Part shown: in pieces, positions 31,538 to 39,888 of the stretch
Layout of the letters: each line of letters starts with the position of its first letter
Position numbering within the stretch: the first letter of the stretch is position 1
Assembly (NCBI GenBank): GCA_029261155.1
Contig: JAJDBW010000039.1
Coordinates: 1-39,888 of the forward strand
DNA: 39,888 nt
Direction of reading: 5' to 3'
DNA from: Nitrospirota bacterium
GTDB lineage: Bacteria; Nitrospirota; Nitrospiria; SBBL01; JAADHI01
The notes under the pieces: model-generated
Database searches by the model: none
What the model saw: the letters and a program-made list of their open reading frames with translations, nothing else
Told to the model about the DNA's origin: nothing
Position numbers and translations under genes: made by a program

Positions 31538-32331
31538 GACACTATTTTAATCTGCACGGCGCACAATGCCCAATTAAGGTACATCTCGTTGGATGCGGGG
31601 GAACCGGCAGTCACTTGGCCACGCGCCTTGTACAACTCAATACGACTTTATTGGCCTTGGGTCATCCCGGCATCGAGGTGTCGATGTACGATCCGGATTT
31701 GGTCAGCGAGGCCAATGTCGGACGGCAACTGTTTTACAATCAAGACATCGGATTACCGAAAGTAACGGTTCTTGTAACGCGGATTAACCAGTGTACCGGC
31801 TTTCGCTGGGAAGGCGTTCCAGTGGCATACCCGGCTCCTCACTCCAGAACACCGGATATTGTCATCACCGCCGTCGACAGTGCCAAGGCGAGAATCAAGA
31901 TCGGTAAAGCATTAAAGAAGAACCGTAAGCAAATTTATTGGCTCGATTGCGGCAATATGAAGCGATCCGGCCAGGTTGTGTTTGGCTTATGCGGTCTGGT
32001 AAAGCAACCCAAAGGACAGCAAAAGAAGGCCGTTAATCGCTTGCCCACGGTGCTCGATCTCTATCCGGAACTCGCGAAATCCCGGACGGGTGACGATCAA
32101 GGACCTTCCTGTTCGTTGGCGGAGGCCATTCAACAGCAGGATCTTTATATCAATGCATTTATGGCCCTGGAGGCCTCCGAAATGCTTTGGAAGGCCTTTC
32201 GCTACGGTTATTTGGAGTATTCGGTTGCCTACATCAATCTGGAGCCTCGAAACACGGGGATTCTTCCGATTGACCCGAAGGTGTGGAGACGGTTCGGCTA
32301 TCAATATGGCCGGCGATGTAAAAAGAGCTAA
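31534..32331 (+). CDS. PRTRC system ThiF-family (E1-like) protein
   Basis: The start overlaps the protein A stop. The 265-aa protein has the adenylating Rossmann motif VGCGGTGSHLATRL near 19-32, YDPDLVSEANVGRQLF near 52-67 (the Asp and Arg used for ATP and Mg), and ITAVDSAKAR near 110. GPSCSLAEAI near 190 carries a candidate catalytic cysteine. It would activate the C-terminus of a ubiquitin-like protein, presumably protein C. This is the last gene of the cassette, followed by a new promoter. Confidence 0.9.
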   Translation: MRHYFNLHGAQCPIKVHLVGCGGTGSHLATRLVQLNTTLLALGHPGIEVSMYDPDLVSEANVGRQLFYNQDIGLPKVTVLVTRINQCTGFRWEGVPVAYPAPHSRTPDIVITAVDSAKARIKIGKALKKNRKQIYWLDCGNMKRSGQVVFGLCGLVKQPKGQQKKAVNRLPTVLDLYPELAKSRTGDDQGPSCSLAEAIQQQDLYINAFMALEASEMLWKAFRYGYLEYSVAYINLEPRNTGILPIDPKVWRRFGYQYGRRCKKS

Positions 32332-32336
32332 ACTCA

Positions 32337-32365
32337 TTGACACTTAAATGATATTCTAGGATAAT
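32337..32365 (+). promoter_or_regulatory. Sigma70-type promoter
   Basis: TTGACA (32337-32342) and GATAAT (32360-32365) are separated by 17 bases, matching the -35 and -10 consensus at 11 of 12 positions. It lies between the PRTRC cassette and the coiled-coil gene. The expected transcript start near 32372 leaves a very short leader. Confidence 0.6.
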
Positions 32366-32380
32366 ATTAAAAGGGAGCAA

Positions 32381-32701
32381 ATGATGTCAGTTTCTGCAGA
32401 TATAAAAAAAATGTTTCAAGATCTCATTGTCCCGGAACTCACCGGTATAAAAGCGGCGCAGGAACAGACCAATGTTGAGATGAAGTCTCTCAGAAATGAA
32501 ATGAAGACTGAAATCCAGCGTCTGGATGAAAAAGTAGGTTCCGTTCGAAATGAGGTTGGATCCGTACGAAATGAAATCTCTTCCTTTCGAGGTGAATTCA
32601 AATCGGAAATAAAGCGCTTGGATGAAAAATTAGAGACTGCCATTCAAGTCCGAGAGCGTCTCGTTGCATTGGAATCGAAAATGTCGGTACTCGGCCACTA
32701 A
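32381..32701 (+). CDS. Coiled-coil protein, 106 aa
   Basis: AAGGGAG (32371-32377) before ATG 32381 (or ATG 32384). From residue ~15 to 95 the protein is a heptad-like helix with repeated units RLDEKVGSVRNEVGSVRNEI and IKRLDEKLETAIQVRERLVA. Small predicted coiled-coil proteins of this sort are common on chromosomes and plasmids and are of unknown function. It has its own promoter and is followed by a terminator, so it may be a single-gene transcript. Confidence 0.68.
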   Translation: MMSVSADIKKMFQDLIVPELTGIKAAQEQTNVEMKSLRNEMKTEIQRLDEKVGSVRNEVGSVRNEISSFRGEFKSEIKRLDEKLETAIQVRERLVALESKMSVLGH

Positions 32702-32727
32702 ATTATAATAATAGGCAGTTTACCTGA

Positions 32728-32766
32728 AGGCCCAACTTTCTGAAAAAGAAGGTTAGGCCTTTTTAT
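32728..32766 (+). terminator. Intrinsic terminator before the giant helicase gene
   Basis: AAGGCCCAACTTTCT and AGAAGGTTAGGCCTT pair over 15 positions with one mismatch and one G-U, followed by TTTTATTTT. The start codon at 32790 is 24 bases away. Confidence 0.85.
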
Positions 32767-32789
32767 TTTCCACAGCCAATAGGGGGAAT

Positions 32790-35700
32790 ATGGTTGAAAA
32801 AACATTAGAAGCACTCACTAAAAGGCTAAATTTTTTGCAGTACTTCCGAACCAATATTGAATCGCTGGCTGAATCACCAGAGGACCTCGAAGAAGAGCTG
32901 AGGGAGGCCATTGATTGCCTAGAACCAATTGATCCGATCCAACGTATCCAAATTCCGGAGGCTCGTGGTGTCACCCTCCACTTTCCAAAAAAACATCATC
33001 GGAGCAAGCCCGTCCATATCAAAACCGCGCAACACGATTCCGGGCTTTTCCTCCTTCCTTATACCGAGAAATTCCGCAAGGCCTTTATTGCTGAATTGAA
33101 GCCAGACCTTGCACCATTAACATTTTTGATGAAACAGCTGCGTAATTTGGAATTGGCTTTTCACAAAGAAGAAAAAAGTATTGCCCTCGAAGAAGCAAAG
33201 GCAGATGCAAAAAAGGATCAAACCGAAGAAGGAGATAAGAAAGAAAAGATAAAGACAGAAAAAATAAAAAAGGTAAATCGTTATCTCAACGATTACCGCT
33301 TTTTCAAATATCTCTACACCACGATTCCGGACAACACAAAACTTGGCAACCTGCTCTTGGGGATAGGGGAAATAGCCCTTCAAAGACAGCTAGAGATTGG
33401 ACACATCACGGAGCAATTGGATCCCGAAGACGATGAGCGAATTGGCCCCGAACTGAAAGACGCTTTAATTCGGTTTCGGAAGGTCGCACTGCTCTGCGAC
33501 AACATGTTCGTCTCTTCAATTGCGTCTTGGGCCGCGCTTTCTTCCTTCGTCTCCATACGCGCTAAAAATATAGAAAAACACCTGCTCGAAACTTTTCCCT
33601 CCGATATTTATCAAGTCTCGTATATTCAATTTGAATCCTTCATCAACGAACTGACAGAACCTTTTTCCGGTTCACCCACGAAGATGCAGGTGAAGGCGCT
33701 CTACTACGCCTTTCTGACAATGGAAACCTTTCTCTCTGGAAAACGCCACCCGAAAGATTATTTCCGATTAAACAATTTTTCACAGGTGGGCGCCGGCAAG
33801 ACCTACACCACACCGATTTTCATCAAAATGTTTTCAGTCATGATCCAAAATCGGCAAGTGACGAAGGGCCAAGCCCCGGCTCCCTTCGTGACACTCTTCT
33901 TAACCGAGGCGAATCTTTGTGAAAATGTGATCAAATCGATGATCGAAATGGGAGTGTCCAAAAACACCCTGCACAGTACGAAGCTGAAAAATCTTGCTTC
34001 ATTAACTCTTAAGGCCGGGGATTGTGTGGTGCTTAGTCGGCATGAGGTCGGATTAAAAGATGCTGCATCGATTACACGGCCCTTAGAATCGCTTATTCGA
34101 AAAGGATTTCACTTCATGGTCGTCTCCGATGAATCGTCTTTCCTAAAAAACATCGAGAGCGGTATTTCATCCGCCGTCGAGACACTTATCGGCTATCTAA
34201 AGAAACGAAGAGTCCTTTGGGTAGACTATCGCTTGACCGCGACCCCGGCGAACAACGATACGGGAGACTTTCTATACTTGCTGGGCTCGAATCTTATCAA
34301 CCTGGGGTCTTTTCTACATCGCTACCCCGATATCGCGCAGTCCATGAACAGCTGCGTCGATAATCTTTTTGCAGTCTGCAAAAGACCGATTGCCCTGCCT
34401 CAATTATTAAACCTCCTGAGAATCAGCCACTCGCGCACCGGGGTCTTGATTGCATGGGATCTCATAGAAGTCAAGAATGACCATACATCCAACATTAAAC
34501 AAATGTACGAGCTTTTTTATACCGATTGCGCGGGAGCGGTCCTGGTTCATTATTATCAAGCGATTTGTCATTTAGGCCTTTTCTCGATCAAGTCTTGGCT
34601 TGGAAAAAATCAAGACGGGGAGTCTATACAGCCGGGAATTTTGGATTTCATGAACAAATTGGGAATCTCTTATGCGCGGGTGGTTCAGCCTTTTCATGAT
34701 GAGATTTCACCTCTCATGGGATTGGACCGCCCCTTGGTTCACTCGGGCTCGCGAGATCTGGATGCCCTCATTCCCTGTCTACCGCTAATAAAAGAAATGA
34801 CCTCCGCACTGACCTATGATCGCGCGCTAAACGCAGAAGACGAAGTACACTTTCAAATCAATGCAAAGCAGCTACAACCCAATCTGCTGGAATCGGTTAC
34901 CAATCTCGAAGTTTTAGAAAAAATCCGCCAATTCTTAAACCTCACGATGTATGTCAATCTTGTCCGAAAGGTCCGATCTTATCATCGTGCCTGGTATGCC
35001 GTACAAAGGGATGTCGAGCGGGAATGCCGGACATTGCGCTTAGAGTTTCTTGCATCGTATGCCTATATGCATGGCGTAGCGCTTACCCAAAAACATGAAG
35101 AAGTCCGGAGAATGGTACATAAAGGGTTTCAAGTTGTAGAGGAAACGGAACTTCACCCGTATTTAGCCGCCAACTCCGATCAAAAAAAAGAAATACTTGC
35201 CCTTTTTAAAGGAATGACCGATGGGGCCGTCCTCGGGCATCGCTTACTCGAAGAGCTGGCGCAGTTCTTCGCACCCGTGCGTTATTTTGAACTCCTGACC
35301 TTATTGGAAAAACGAGAAAAAGAAAAAAAGACGCGACGGGACGCAATAGAAGACGACGAAATCGAAAGGAAACGCGCGTTGATCATGGATACATTGGGGG
35401 TTGCTTTGAATTTCAAAAACCGGGGCGACTCCTTCGATGAAATAATGGCGGTTTTTAAATCTGATCTCGCGCAGGTCAAGATAGAAAAGGATCAATTGTT
35501 CCATTTCCGGCCCTCAATCCTGGCTAAATATCCCGTCTTTCTCACCGAAACCTTGGCAACACTAGAAGAGCTCGCAAAAGGACTGGGTGAGTTTGACGGA
35601 CAACGTATCCATGAAATCCTTCGTGACATCGGATCGGGAAATGTCGATTTGGCTCAAACACTGGCTGAGTATGGCATTATTTTTAAGGCCTCAGAATCGG

Positions 35701-36647
35701 TCAATTTCCCTCTGGTGCTTCGCTTTTCCGATCGGATTCTTCATCGTCTGGCCGCAATATTGGCAAAAGAAGATATCTCGCTTGAAATAGGAAAGGGTGA
35801 GGTTGATCAGTTCCGAGATCGGTTCCGAAAAGTGATTGCAAAATGCGGCAGTTTTGAAAATTATGCAGAAAAGATGTCAAAGCTCACACGAGCTCATGAG
35901 GTGCCGCTTCTCATTTCGTGCCGGTATCGCTTCTCACAAGAGAGCCTGCTTTCGGCAACACAAGCAGACTTCTCGGTCACAGGTCAAACAGAGAAATCGG
36001 CGCGATACCGGGTGCTGGAGGCCTTCGATCATTTAGACGAAAAGATGGGTCGAACGCTGGTAGCGACTACAAAATCGATATTGAAGGGTTTTAATATATT
36101 TTATGCTCAATACGGCTTTATGTCCGAGGGCATGGACAATGCGGAGGTCCGCCTACAAATGGCAGGGCGGCTTCGACCCCTCTTCCCACAGCACTTGAAA
36201 CAAATTGATGAATTGGAGAGGGCCCTTGTTGTCTCCCGGCCGGACGCTCCGGTGATTCGCCATCTTAGGCGCTTAAAAGAGAACATCAAGATCTTTGATG
36301 TGGTCTCTCCGCAAATTATTTCGGGTTTTCCAGATATACAAAACGGTAAGGCCTTCATGCTCAATACGCTGCTTTTCTCACAGACACATCAACGGTCCTT
36401 TCCTGAAATATTTACTGATGAAGAAGTGTTCCATTTTGTTGACACCAAACCGGAATTCAACGCCGCGACAGTTGAAGGATTTTGCAGAATATCGATCGAG
36501 GGATCCATTAACCATTATGTGAAGACTCGTGTGAAGGATAAAGTTCTATCTGTTCCGGATCTGATTGCATTGTTGGAACAAGAAATTCAAGAAGTGGCTG
36601 AAAGTAACATGAAGTTATCGAGTTATTTTGATTTTCTGACCGCTTAA
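32790..36647 (+). CDS. Very large SF2/SNF2-like helicase, 1285 aa
   Basis: AGGGGGAA (32779-32786) leads to ATG 32790. Motifs in order: QVGAGKT (Walker A) near 332-338, VVSDESSFLK (DExx box) near 443-452, and RLTATPANND (motif III) near 482-491. VTGQTEKSARYRVLEAFD lies near 1061-1078, LVATTKSILKGFNIF near 1090-1104 and LQMAGRLRP (motif VI) near 1123-1131. The lobes are thus separated by some 570 residues of helical sequence, including a Glu/Lys/Arg-rich stretch. The first ~330 residues form an uncharacterised N-terminal part. It should be an ATP-driven DNA translocase. No nuclease or methylase domain is seen. The exact family is unknown to me. Confidence 0.72.
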   Translation: MVEKTLEALTKRLNFLQYFRTNIESLAESPEDLEEELREAIDCLEPIDPIQRIQIPEARGVTLHFPKKHHRSKPVHIKTAQHDSGLFLLPYTEKFRKAFIAELKPDLAPLTFLMKQLRNLELAFHKEEKSIALEEAKADAKKDQTEEGDKKEKIKTEKIKKVNRYLNDYRFFKYLYTTIPDNTKLGNLLLGIGEIALQRQLEIGHITEQLDPEDDERIGPELKDALIRFRKVALLCDNMFVSSIASWAALSSFVSIRAKNIEKHLLETFPSDIYQVSYIQFESFINELTEPFSGSPTKMQVKALYYAFLTMETFLSGKRHPKDYFRLNNFSQVGAGKTYTTPIFIKMFSVMIQNRQVTKGQAPAPFVTLFLTEANLCENVIKSMIEMGVSKNTLHSTKLKNLASLTLKAGDCVVLSRHEVGLKDAASITRPLESLIRKGFHFMVVSDESSFLKNIESGISSAVETLIGYLKKRRVLWVDYRLTATPANNDTGDFLYLLGSNLINLGSFLHRYPDIAQSMNSCVDNLFAVCKRPIALPQLLNLLRISHSRTGVLIAWDLIEVKNDHTSNIKQMYELFYTDCAGAVLVHYYQAICHLGLFSIKSWLGKNQDGESIQPGILDFMNKLGISYARVVQPFHDEISPLMGLDRPLVHSGSRDLDALIPCLPLIKEMTSALTYDRALNAEDEVHFQINAKQLQPNLLESVTNLEVLEKIRQFLNLTMYVNLVRKVRSYHRAWYAVQRDVERECRTLRLEFLASYAYMHGVALTQKHEEVRRMVHKGFQVVEETELHPYLAANSDQKKEILALFKGMTDGAVLGHRLLEELAQFFAPVRYFELLTLLEKREKEKKTRRDAIEDDEIERKRALIMDTLGVALNFKNRGDSFDEIMAVFKSDLAQVKIEKDQLFHFRPSILAKYPVFLTETLATLEELAKGLGEFDGQRIHEILRDIGSGNVDLAQTLAEYGIIFKASESVNFPLVLRFSDRILHRLAAILAKEDISLEIGKGEVDQFRDRFRKVIAKCGSFENYAEKMSKLTRAHEVPLLISCRYRFSQESLLSATQADFSVTGQTEKSARYRVLEAFDHLDEKMGRTLVATTKSILKGFNIFYAQYGFMSEGMDNAEVRLQMAGRLRPLFPQHLKQIDELERALVVSRPDAPVIRHLRRLKENIKIFDVVSPQIISGFPDIQNGKAFMLNTLLFSQTHQRSFPEIFTDEEVFHFVDTKPEFNAATVEGFCRISIEGSINHYVKTRVKDKVLSVPDLIALLEQEIQEVAESNMKLSSYFDFLTA

Positions 36648-36722
36648 ATCATAAGCGCATCTTATTGATCGAGACGGTCTTGCCTTAGAACGGCCTGAAT
36701 GATAGGAGAAAGAAGAAAGCCA

Positions 36723-36908
36723 ATGGCACCAGAAATAGTAATTTACAAAAAAAGGATAGAACAACTTGAAAAAGTCTACACAGAACTTTGGTGCGCGACA
36801 GAAGATGGGTTTGATTCAGATACCTTTTTCAAACTGAGGGAAACATTTCGAAAAGTCATGCTACCCGGTATTGTCATTTCTCCATCTGGGAGCCCGTCAA
36901 AAACGTAA
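36723..36908 (+). CDS. Small hypothetical protein, 61 aa
   Basis: ATG 36723 or in-frame ATG 36699 could start this frame; TAGGAG at 36703-36708 is rather far from the first and downstream of the second. The protein is helical at its start (EIVIYKKRIEQLEKVYTELW) with a polar tail. A strong terminator follows at once, which supports a transcript ending here. No family is recognised. Confidence 0.5.
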   Translation: MAPEIVIYKKRIEQLEKVYTELWCATEDGFDSDTFFKLRETFRKVMLPGIVISPSGSPSKT

Positions 36909-36921
36909 AGGTATTTATATT

Positions 36922-36966
36922 TAAAGAGGACCCCTTCTGAAATTTGAGGGGGTCCTCTTTTTTTTT
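36922..36966 (+). terminator. Intrinsic terminator at the end of the helicase region
   Basis: AAAGAGGACCCC pairs with GGGGTCCTCTTT around a ~13-base loop, followed by nine T. It separates the plus-strand run from the convergent SRAP gene. Confidence 0.92.
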
Positions 36967-37115
36967 GCCCTTTTTTTGGGAAGGTATTTGGCCTGGTTGG
37001 GTTACTGGCCAAAAAAAAGAACTATTCTCGTCTAATATTCGAATAAATTCGAAACTCTTGGAAGGACTGGAGGGGTTAATTTTCACTTGCGAGCTTTTAC
37101 TTTTGACCGTGGTGC

Positions 37116-37793
37116 TCAACAACGCTCCCCCACACGCTCCCAACACTCTGGCCCGTCATTCCTCGGTGAATTCACAAGTTTAGAAACCGGATAATAGGCC
37201 ATCTCCTGATCCGGATAAGGCTCGAATACCTCTTCCATCTCCTTAATGTCCACTCCCGGGTCCAACCAGGAATCCATCATTTCCGGCCGGATGATCACCG
37301 GCATTCGGTCATGAATTTCATTTAACAGCGGATTGGCCGAAGTCGTCAAGATCGTATACGACCGCAAGAGCTGTCCTTCCGCGTCCCGCCATTCATCCCA
37401 CAGCCCTGCAAAAGCCATCGGCTCTTCAGACTTCAAAAAAATCCGCATCGGCGTCTTTGATTTTTCATCTTTCTCTTTTTTCCATTCATAAAATCCGTCG
37501 GCCAGGACAACACACTTCCGCTTATTCACCAAGCCCCGGTAGGCTGGCTTGTCCCCCACCGTCTCACACCGGGCATTGATCATTTTATACCCAATCTTCC
37601 TATCTTTCGCCCAAGAGGGAATCAAGCCCCATCGGTAGAGATCGAGCACTCGGGTACCATCGACATTGATAATGACCGGGGCTGTCTGAGAGGGCGCAAT
37701 GTTATAGCGAGGATAAAAATCGGTAGATTCCTGGACCTTAAAAATTGGAATGGTTTTTTCGGGGTGTTGGGAAAATGAATACCGTCCACACAT
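37116..37793 (-). CDS. yedK: SRAP (YedK/HMCES-like) abasic-site processing protein
   Basis: The start is the ATG at 37793 giving MCGRYSF, because Cys2 is the catalytic residue after Met removal; the frame is open upstream but that part is not used. The 225-aa length is normal. Family marks: NIAPSQ near 35-40, RWGLIPSWAKD near 57-67, INARCET near 75-81, ADGFYEWKK near 100-108, and EIHDRMPVII near 160-169 with the conserved His. SRAP proteins bind abasic sites in single-stranded DNA through a thiazolidine link and protect replication forks. It is the only minus-strand gene and is divergent from recD2, a possible DNA repair partner. Confidence 0.93.
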   Translation of the reverse strand: MCGRYSFSQHPEKTIPIFKVQESTDFYPRYNIAPSQTAPVIINVDGTRVLDLYRWGLIPSWAKDRKIGYKMINARCETVGDKPAYRGLVNKRKCVVLADGFYEWKKEKDEKSKTPMRIFLKSEEPMAFAGLWDEWRDAEGQLLRSYTILTTSANPLLNEIHDRMPVIIRPEMMDSWLDPGVDIKEMEEVFEPYPDQEMAYYPVSKLVNSPRNDGPECWERVGERC

Positions 37794-38154
37794 AAGATTA
37801 CCTTGAGACTGTTTTAATTCGGCATGACTGTGACGCCCGAAATCCTCAAAAAAAAGTATACTCCAGGTTTTACAAAATCCAAAGCGCGTTGCCGTTTTTC
37901 CATTTTTCAATACGGAAACATTAAAACAAGGCAGGAATTAGTTGACTTAAGCTCTTCACAATTGGGTGGGGCTAAGAATTATTGAATTCCAGGAGAATTT
38001 GAGGCGATTCTTCTGGTGAACAATAAGAGAAAATTTGACATTTGAATGGAGGACTGTCGAATATTACAGAGGATTCAGAGTAAATTCAACTTCACAATCT
38101 TTGACCGGGGTGAAATGATAGGCCTGCAGTCTCTCTTTTTATGAGTCGGTCCAG
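37794..38154. promoter_or_regulatory. Divergent intergenic region between SRAP and recD2
   Basis: AT-rich spacer of 361 bases without a convincing gene. On the plus strand TTGACA (38035-38040) followed 16 bases later by TCGAAT (38057-38062) is a possible promoter for the recD2-like gene. A GGTAATCTT-type leader precedes the SRAP start on the minus strand. No clear operator or terminator is seen. Confidence 0.35.
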
Positions 38155-39888
38155 ATGACCAACATCCTCGAAACACTTCATGGCATCATCAATCGCGTCA
38201 CCTACCATAACCCGGAAACCGGCTGGTCCGTTTTACGCGTCCAGCCTTTCGATCAGCCTTTGCAGCAAGAAACGGTCACGGTCCATCAAACAAAAGTCTT
38301 TGCCGGCGCAACTATGGAGTTTCGGGGGGCCTGGACCCTGGACCCCAAATACGGCCGTCAGTTTCGCGCAACCGAAGCGATCGAAAAAAAACCGGCAACG
38401 GCTGCGGCCCTCGAAAAATATCTGGGATCCGGCTTAATTAACGGGGTCGGTCCAAAAACGGCAAAGAAAATCGTCCGTCATTTTAATCAAGACACACTCG
38501 ATATCTTCGAGCGCGAGATCGAACGCCTGACCGAAGTGCCGGGGATCGCCGAAAAAAAGCTGCTGATGATCAAGGAGGCCTGGCGAGAGCATCGGGCGAT
38601 CCTGGAAGTCATGATGTTTTTACAAGGACACGGGATCAGCACCCTCTTCGCGGTCAAGATTTACAAAAAATACGGGGACAAGGCCATTCAAAATGTCACG
38701 GATGACCCGTATCGCTTGGCCAATGATTTCTATGGGATCGGGTTCTTCTCCGCCGACAAGGTGGCGCTGAGCCTCGGTCTAGCAGAAGACAGTCCACAGC
38801 GGATGATTGCCGCGATCAAACATGTCTTAGCCGCCAGCCGGGACCGTGGGCATTGCTATCTCACTGAAGCGCAAATTAACGAGCAGGTCAAAGAACTGAT
38901 CGAAATAGATTTAGGGGATCGCCTGCCGGCGCTCCTCGACCGGATGCAGCAGGAAGATCAGCTTCGAGTCCGGACGCTCATGATCGAGGGCGCCGAATGC
39001 AGCGCTTATTACTCAAAAACCCTCTACTACGATGAAACAACGGTCGCTCAAAAACTCCGGAAAAGAACCGGGTCCATGGTGTCCGATCAGAAGAGAATCG
39101 AAAACTGGATCAAGCAGTATTGCCAATCCCATTCAATCACCTTAAGTGACGAACAAGCCGATGCAGCACGGGGCGTTGTTTCTTGCCGGTTCTCAATACT
39201 GACTGGCGGGCCCGGCTGCGGTAAAACCACCACCACCCGTGTCATCGTGAGATTGCTGGAGGCCATGGGAAAGGAAGTCCTCCTTGCCGCGCCGACCGGA
39301 CGCGCCGCACAACGGATGCATGAAGTCATCGAGAGAGAGGCTAAGACTATCCATCGGATGCTGGAATGGAAGGGCGGGGAATTTCAGAAGAACGAGCAAT
39401 CACCCCTGAAAGCCGACTTCCTGATCGTCGATGAATGCTCCATGCTGGATGTCAGCTTAACGGCGGCCTTGTTAAAAGCAGTCCCCGACGATTGCCAACT
39501 CCTCTTTATTGGCGATTCGGACCAACTGCCCTCCGTGGGGGCCGGGAATGTTTTGAACGATATTATTCATTCGAAAATCGTGCCTTGTTTTCGTTTAACT
39601 CAGGTCTTCCGTCAGGCGGAGGCCTCTTCCATCATTCAATATGCCCACCAAATCAATAAAGGGAAAATCCCCCCTATCCCCTCTCCCTTTAAAAAGCCCG
39701 AACTCTGGAAGGACGGTGCCGATTGCCTCTTTCTCGATTCGGAGGAAGCGACAAAAGAACAGAGCCGTTTTATCGGCCGAGTTAAACGGCTCTTGAATTG
39801 GAAAACCGCTGAGCGAGAGGAGATCGTCTCGGGCGAAGGAGGTCCATTCGCGTTTAGAGTGGGTGAGGCCATCACATCGGCGTATGAG
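38155..39888 (+). CDS. recD2: RecD2-like SF1B helicase, 3' end beyond the window
   Basis: The frame is open from ATG 38155 to the last base (578 codons visible). It begins with an OB-like N-terminal part (TLHGIINRVTYHNPETGWSV), then two helix-hairpin-helix units (LINGVGPKTAKKIV near 94-107, LTEVPGIAEKKL near 124-135). Helicase motifs follow: LTGGPGCGKTTTT near 347-359, LAAPTGRAAQRM near 380-391, IVDECSMLD near 423-431, IGDSDQLPSVGAG near 450-462 and LTQVFRQAE near 482-490. RecD2 proteins are 5'-3' helicases of about 720-750 aa. The ribosome site is weak, so the true start could differ by a few codons. Confidence 0.88.
   Translation, partial: MTNILETLHGIINRVTYHNPETGWSVLRVQPFDQPLQQETVTVHQTKVFAGATMEFRGAWTLDPKYGRQFRATEAIEKKPATAAALEKYLGSGLINGVGPKTAKKIVRHFNQDTLDIFEREIERLTEVPGIAEKKLLMIKEAWREHRAILEVMMFLQGHGISTLFAVKIYKKYGDKAIQNVTDDPYRLANDFYGIGFFSADKVALSLGLAEDSPQRMIAAIKHVLAASRDRGHCYLTEAQINEQVKELIEIDLGDRLPALLDRMQQEDQLRVRTLMIEGAECSAYYSKTLYYDETTVAQKLRKRTGSMVSDQKRIENWIKQYCQSHSITLSDEQADAARGVVSCRFSILTGGPGCGKTTTTRVIVRLLEAMGKEVLLAAPTGRAAQRMHEVIEREAKTIHRMLEWKGGEFQKNEQSPLKADFLIVDECSMLDVSLTAALLKAVPDDCQLLFIGDSDQLPSVGAGNVLNDIIHSKIVPCFRLTQVFRQAEASSIIQYAHQINKGKIPPIPSPFKKPELWKDGADCLFLDSEEATKEQSRFIGRVKRLLNWKTAEREEIVSGEGGPFAFRVGEAITSAYE

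Noticed and set aside
36960-37020. Second terminator at GGCCTGG...CTGGCC after the helicase region
   Set aside because: The palindrome is followed by A on the plus strand and has its T-run on the wrong side for the minus strand, so it does not fit an intrinsic terminator in either direction.
1-39888. CRISPR arrays and tRNA genes
   Set aside because: No regularly spaced repeats of CRISPR type and no cloverleaf with a CCA-type 3' end were noticed on either strand; a dedicated scan was not possible.

Overview
The window is bacterial and looks like part of a mobile or extrachromosomal element (plasmid, integrative element or plasmid-like prophage) rather than core chromosome. Nearly all genes lie on the plus strand in tightly packed, often overlapping runs. 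The recognisable families are typical of large plasmids and ICEs: a complete PRTRC cassette, a Gp3/recombination-directionality-like protein, DUF6573, DUF3150, DUF2786, a CHC2/TOPRIM primase and a Phd/PIN addiction pair. No ribosomal genes, tRNAs, conjugation genes, relaxase or integrase are visible. The host cannot be fixed from sequence alone; nothing here points firmly to a phylum.

Layout. 1-248 is the right end of an IS21-family element (3' end of istB plus terminal repeats), inserted next to the 3' remnant of a broken gene. 394-1195 holds no supportable gene. 1184-2643 and 4452-5921 are two copies of a cassette of four small genes (basic 48/49 aa, two-TM 104/108 aa, 54 aa, 138 aa) with conserved hairpins and a pair of 17-bp direct repeats. 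The second copy of the last gene is cut by a stop codon. Between the copies lie a four-TM protein and several small ORFs. Next come an adenosylcobalamin-dependent ribonucleotide reductase (5998-8220), small zinc-ribbon ORFs and a Phd/PIN toxin-antitoxin operon (8795-9477). A replication/recombination block follows: Gp3-like protein, primase, UvrD-like helicase, DUF6573. After it is a conserved trio of Ycf46-like AAA ATPase, DUF1257 (Ycf35-like) and DUF2997, then DUF3150, DUF2786 and a DEDDy exonuclease-like protein.

20480-26527 carries an 860-aa adenine-methyltransferase-like protein, a GHKL (HSP90/MutL-fold) ATPase and a cysteine-rich protein. 26624-32331 is a PRTRC cassette in its usual order: ParB, E, C (ubiquitin-like), F, B (E2-like), A (JAB/JAMM) and ThiF (E1-like). 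A sigma70-type promoter, a coiled-coil protein and a 1285-aa SF2/SNF2-like helicase with a very long inter-lobe region follow. The window ends with a minus-strand SRAP (YedK/HMCES) protein and a RecD2-like helicase that runs off the edge.

How it may work together (inference): the primase, helicases, exonuclease, RNR, SRAP and RecD2 would support element DNA replication and repair; PRTRC ParB would contribute maintenance, alongside a ubiquitin-like conjugation/deconjugation set; the PIN/Phd pair would add post-segregational stability. Two regulatory patterns stand out. In both copies of the duplicated cassette, a strand upstream of the 54-aa gene can pair either with an upstream arm or with the Shine-Dalgarno sequence. 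Also, intrinsic-terminator-like hairpins repeatedly sit only 10-30 nt before the start codon of the next gene, leaving no room for a promoter.
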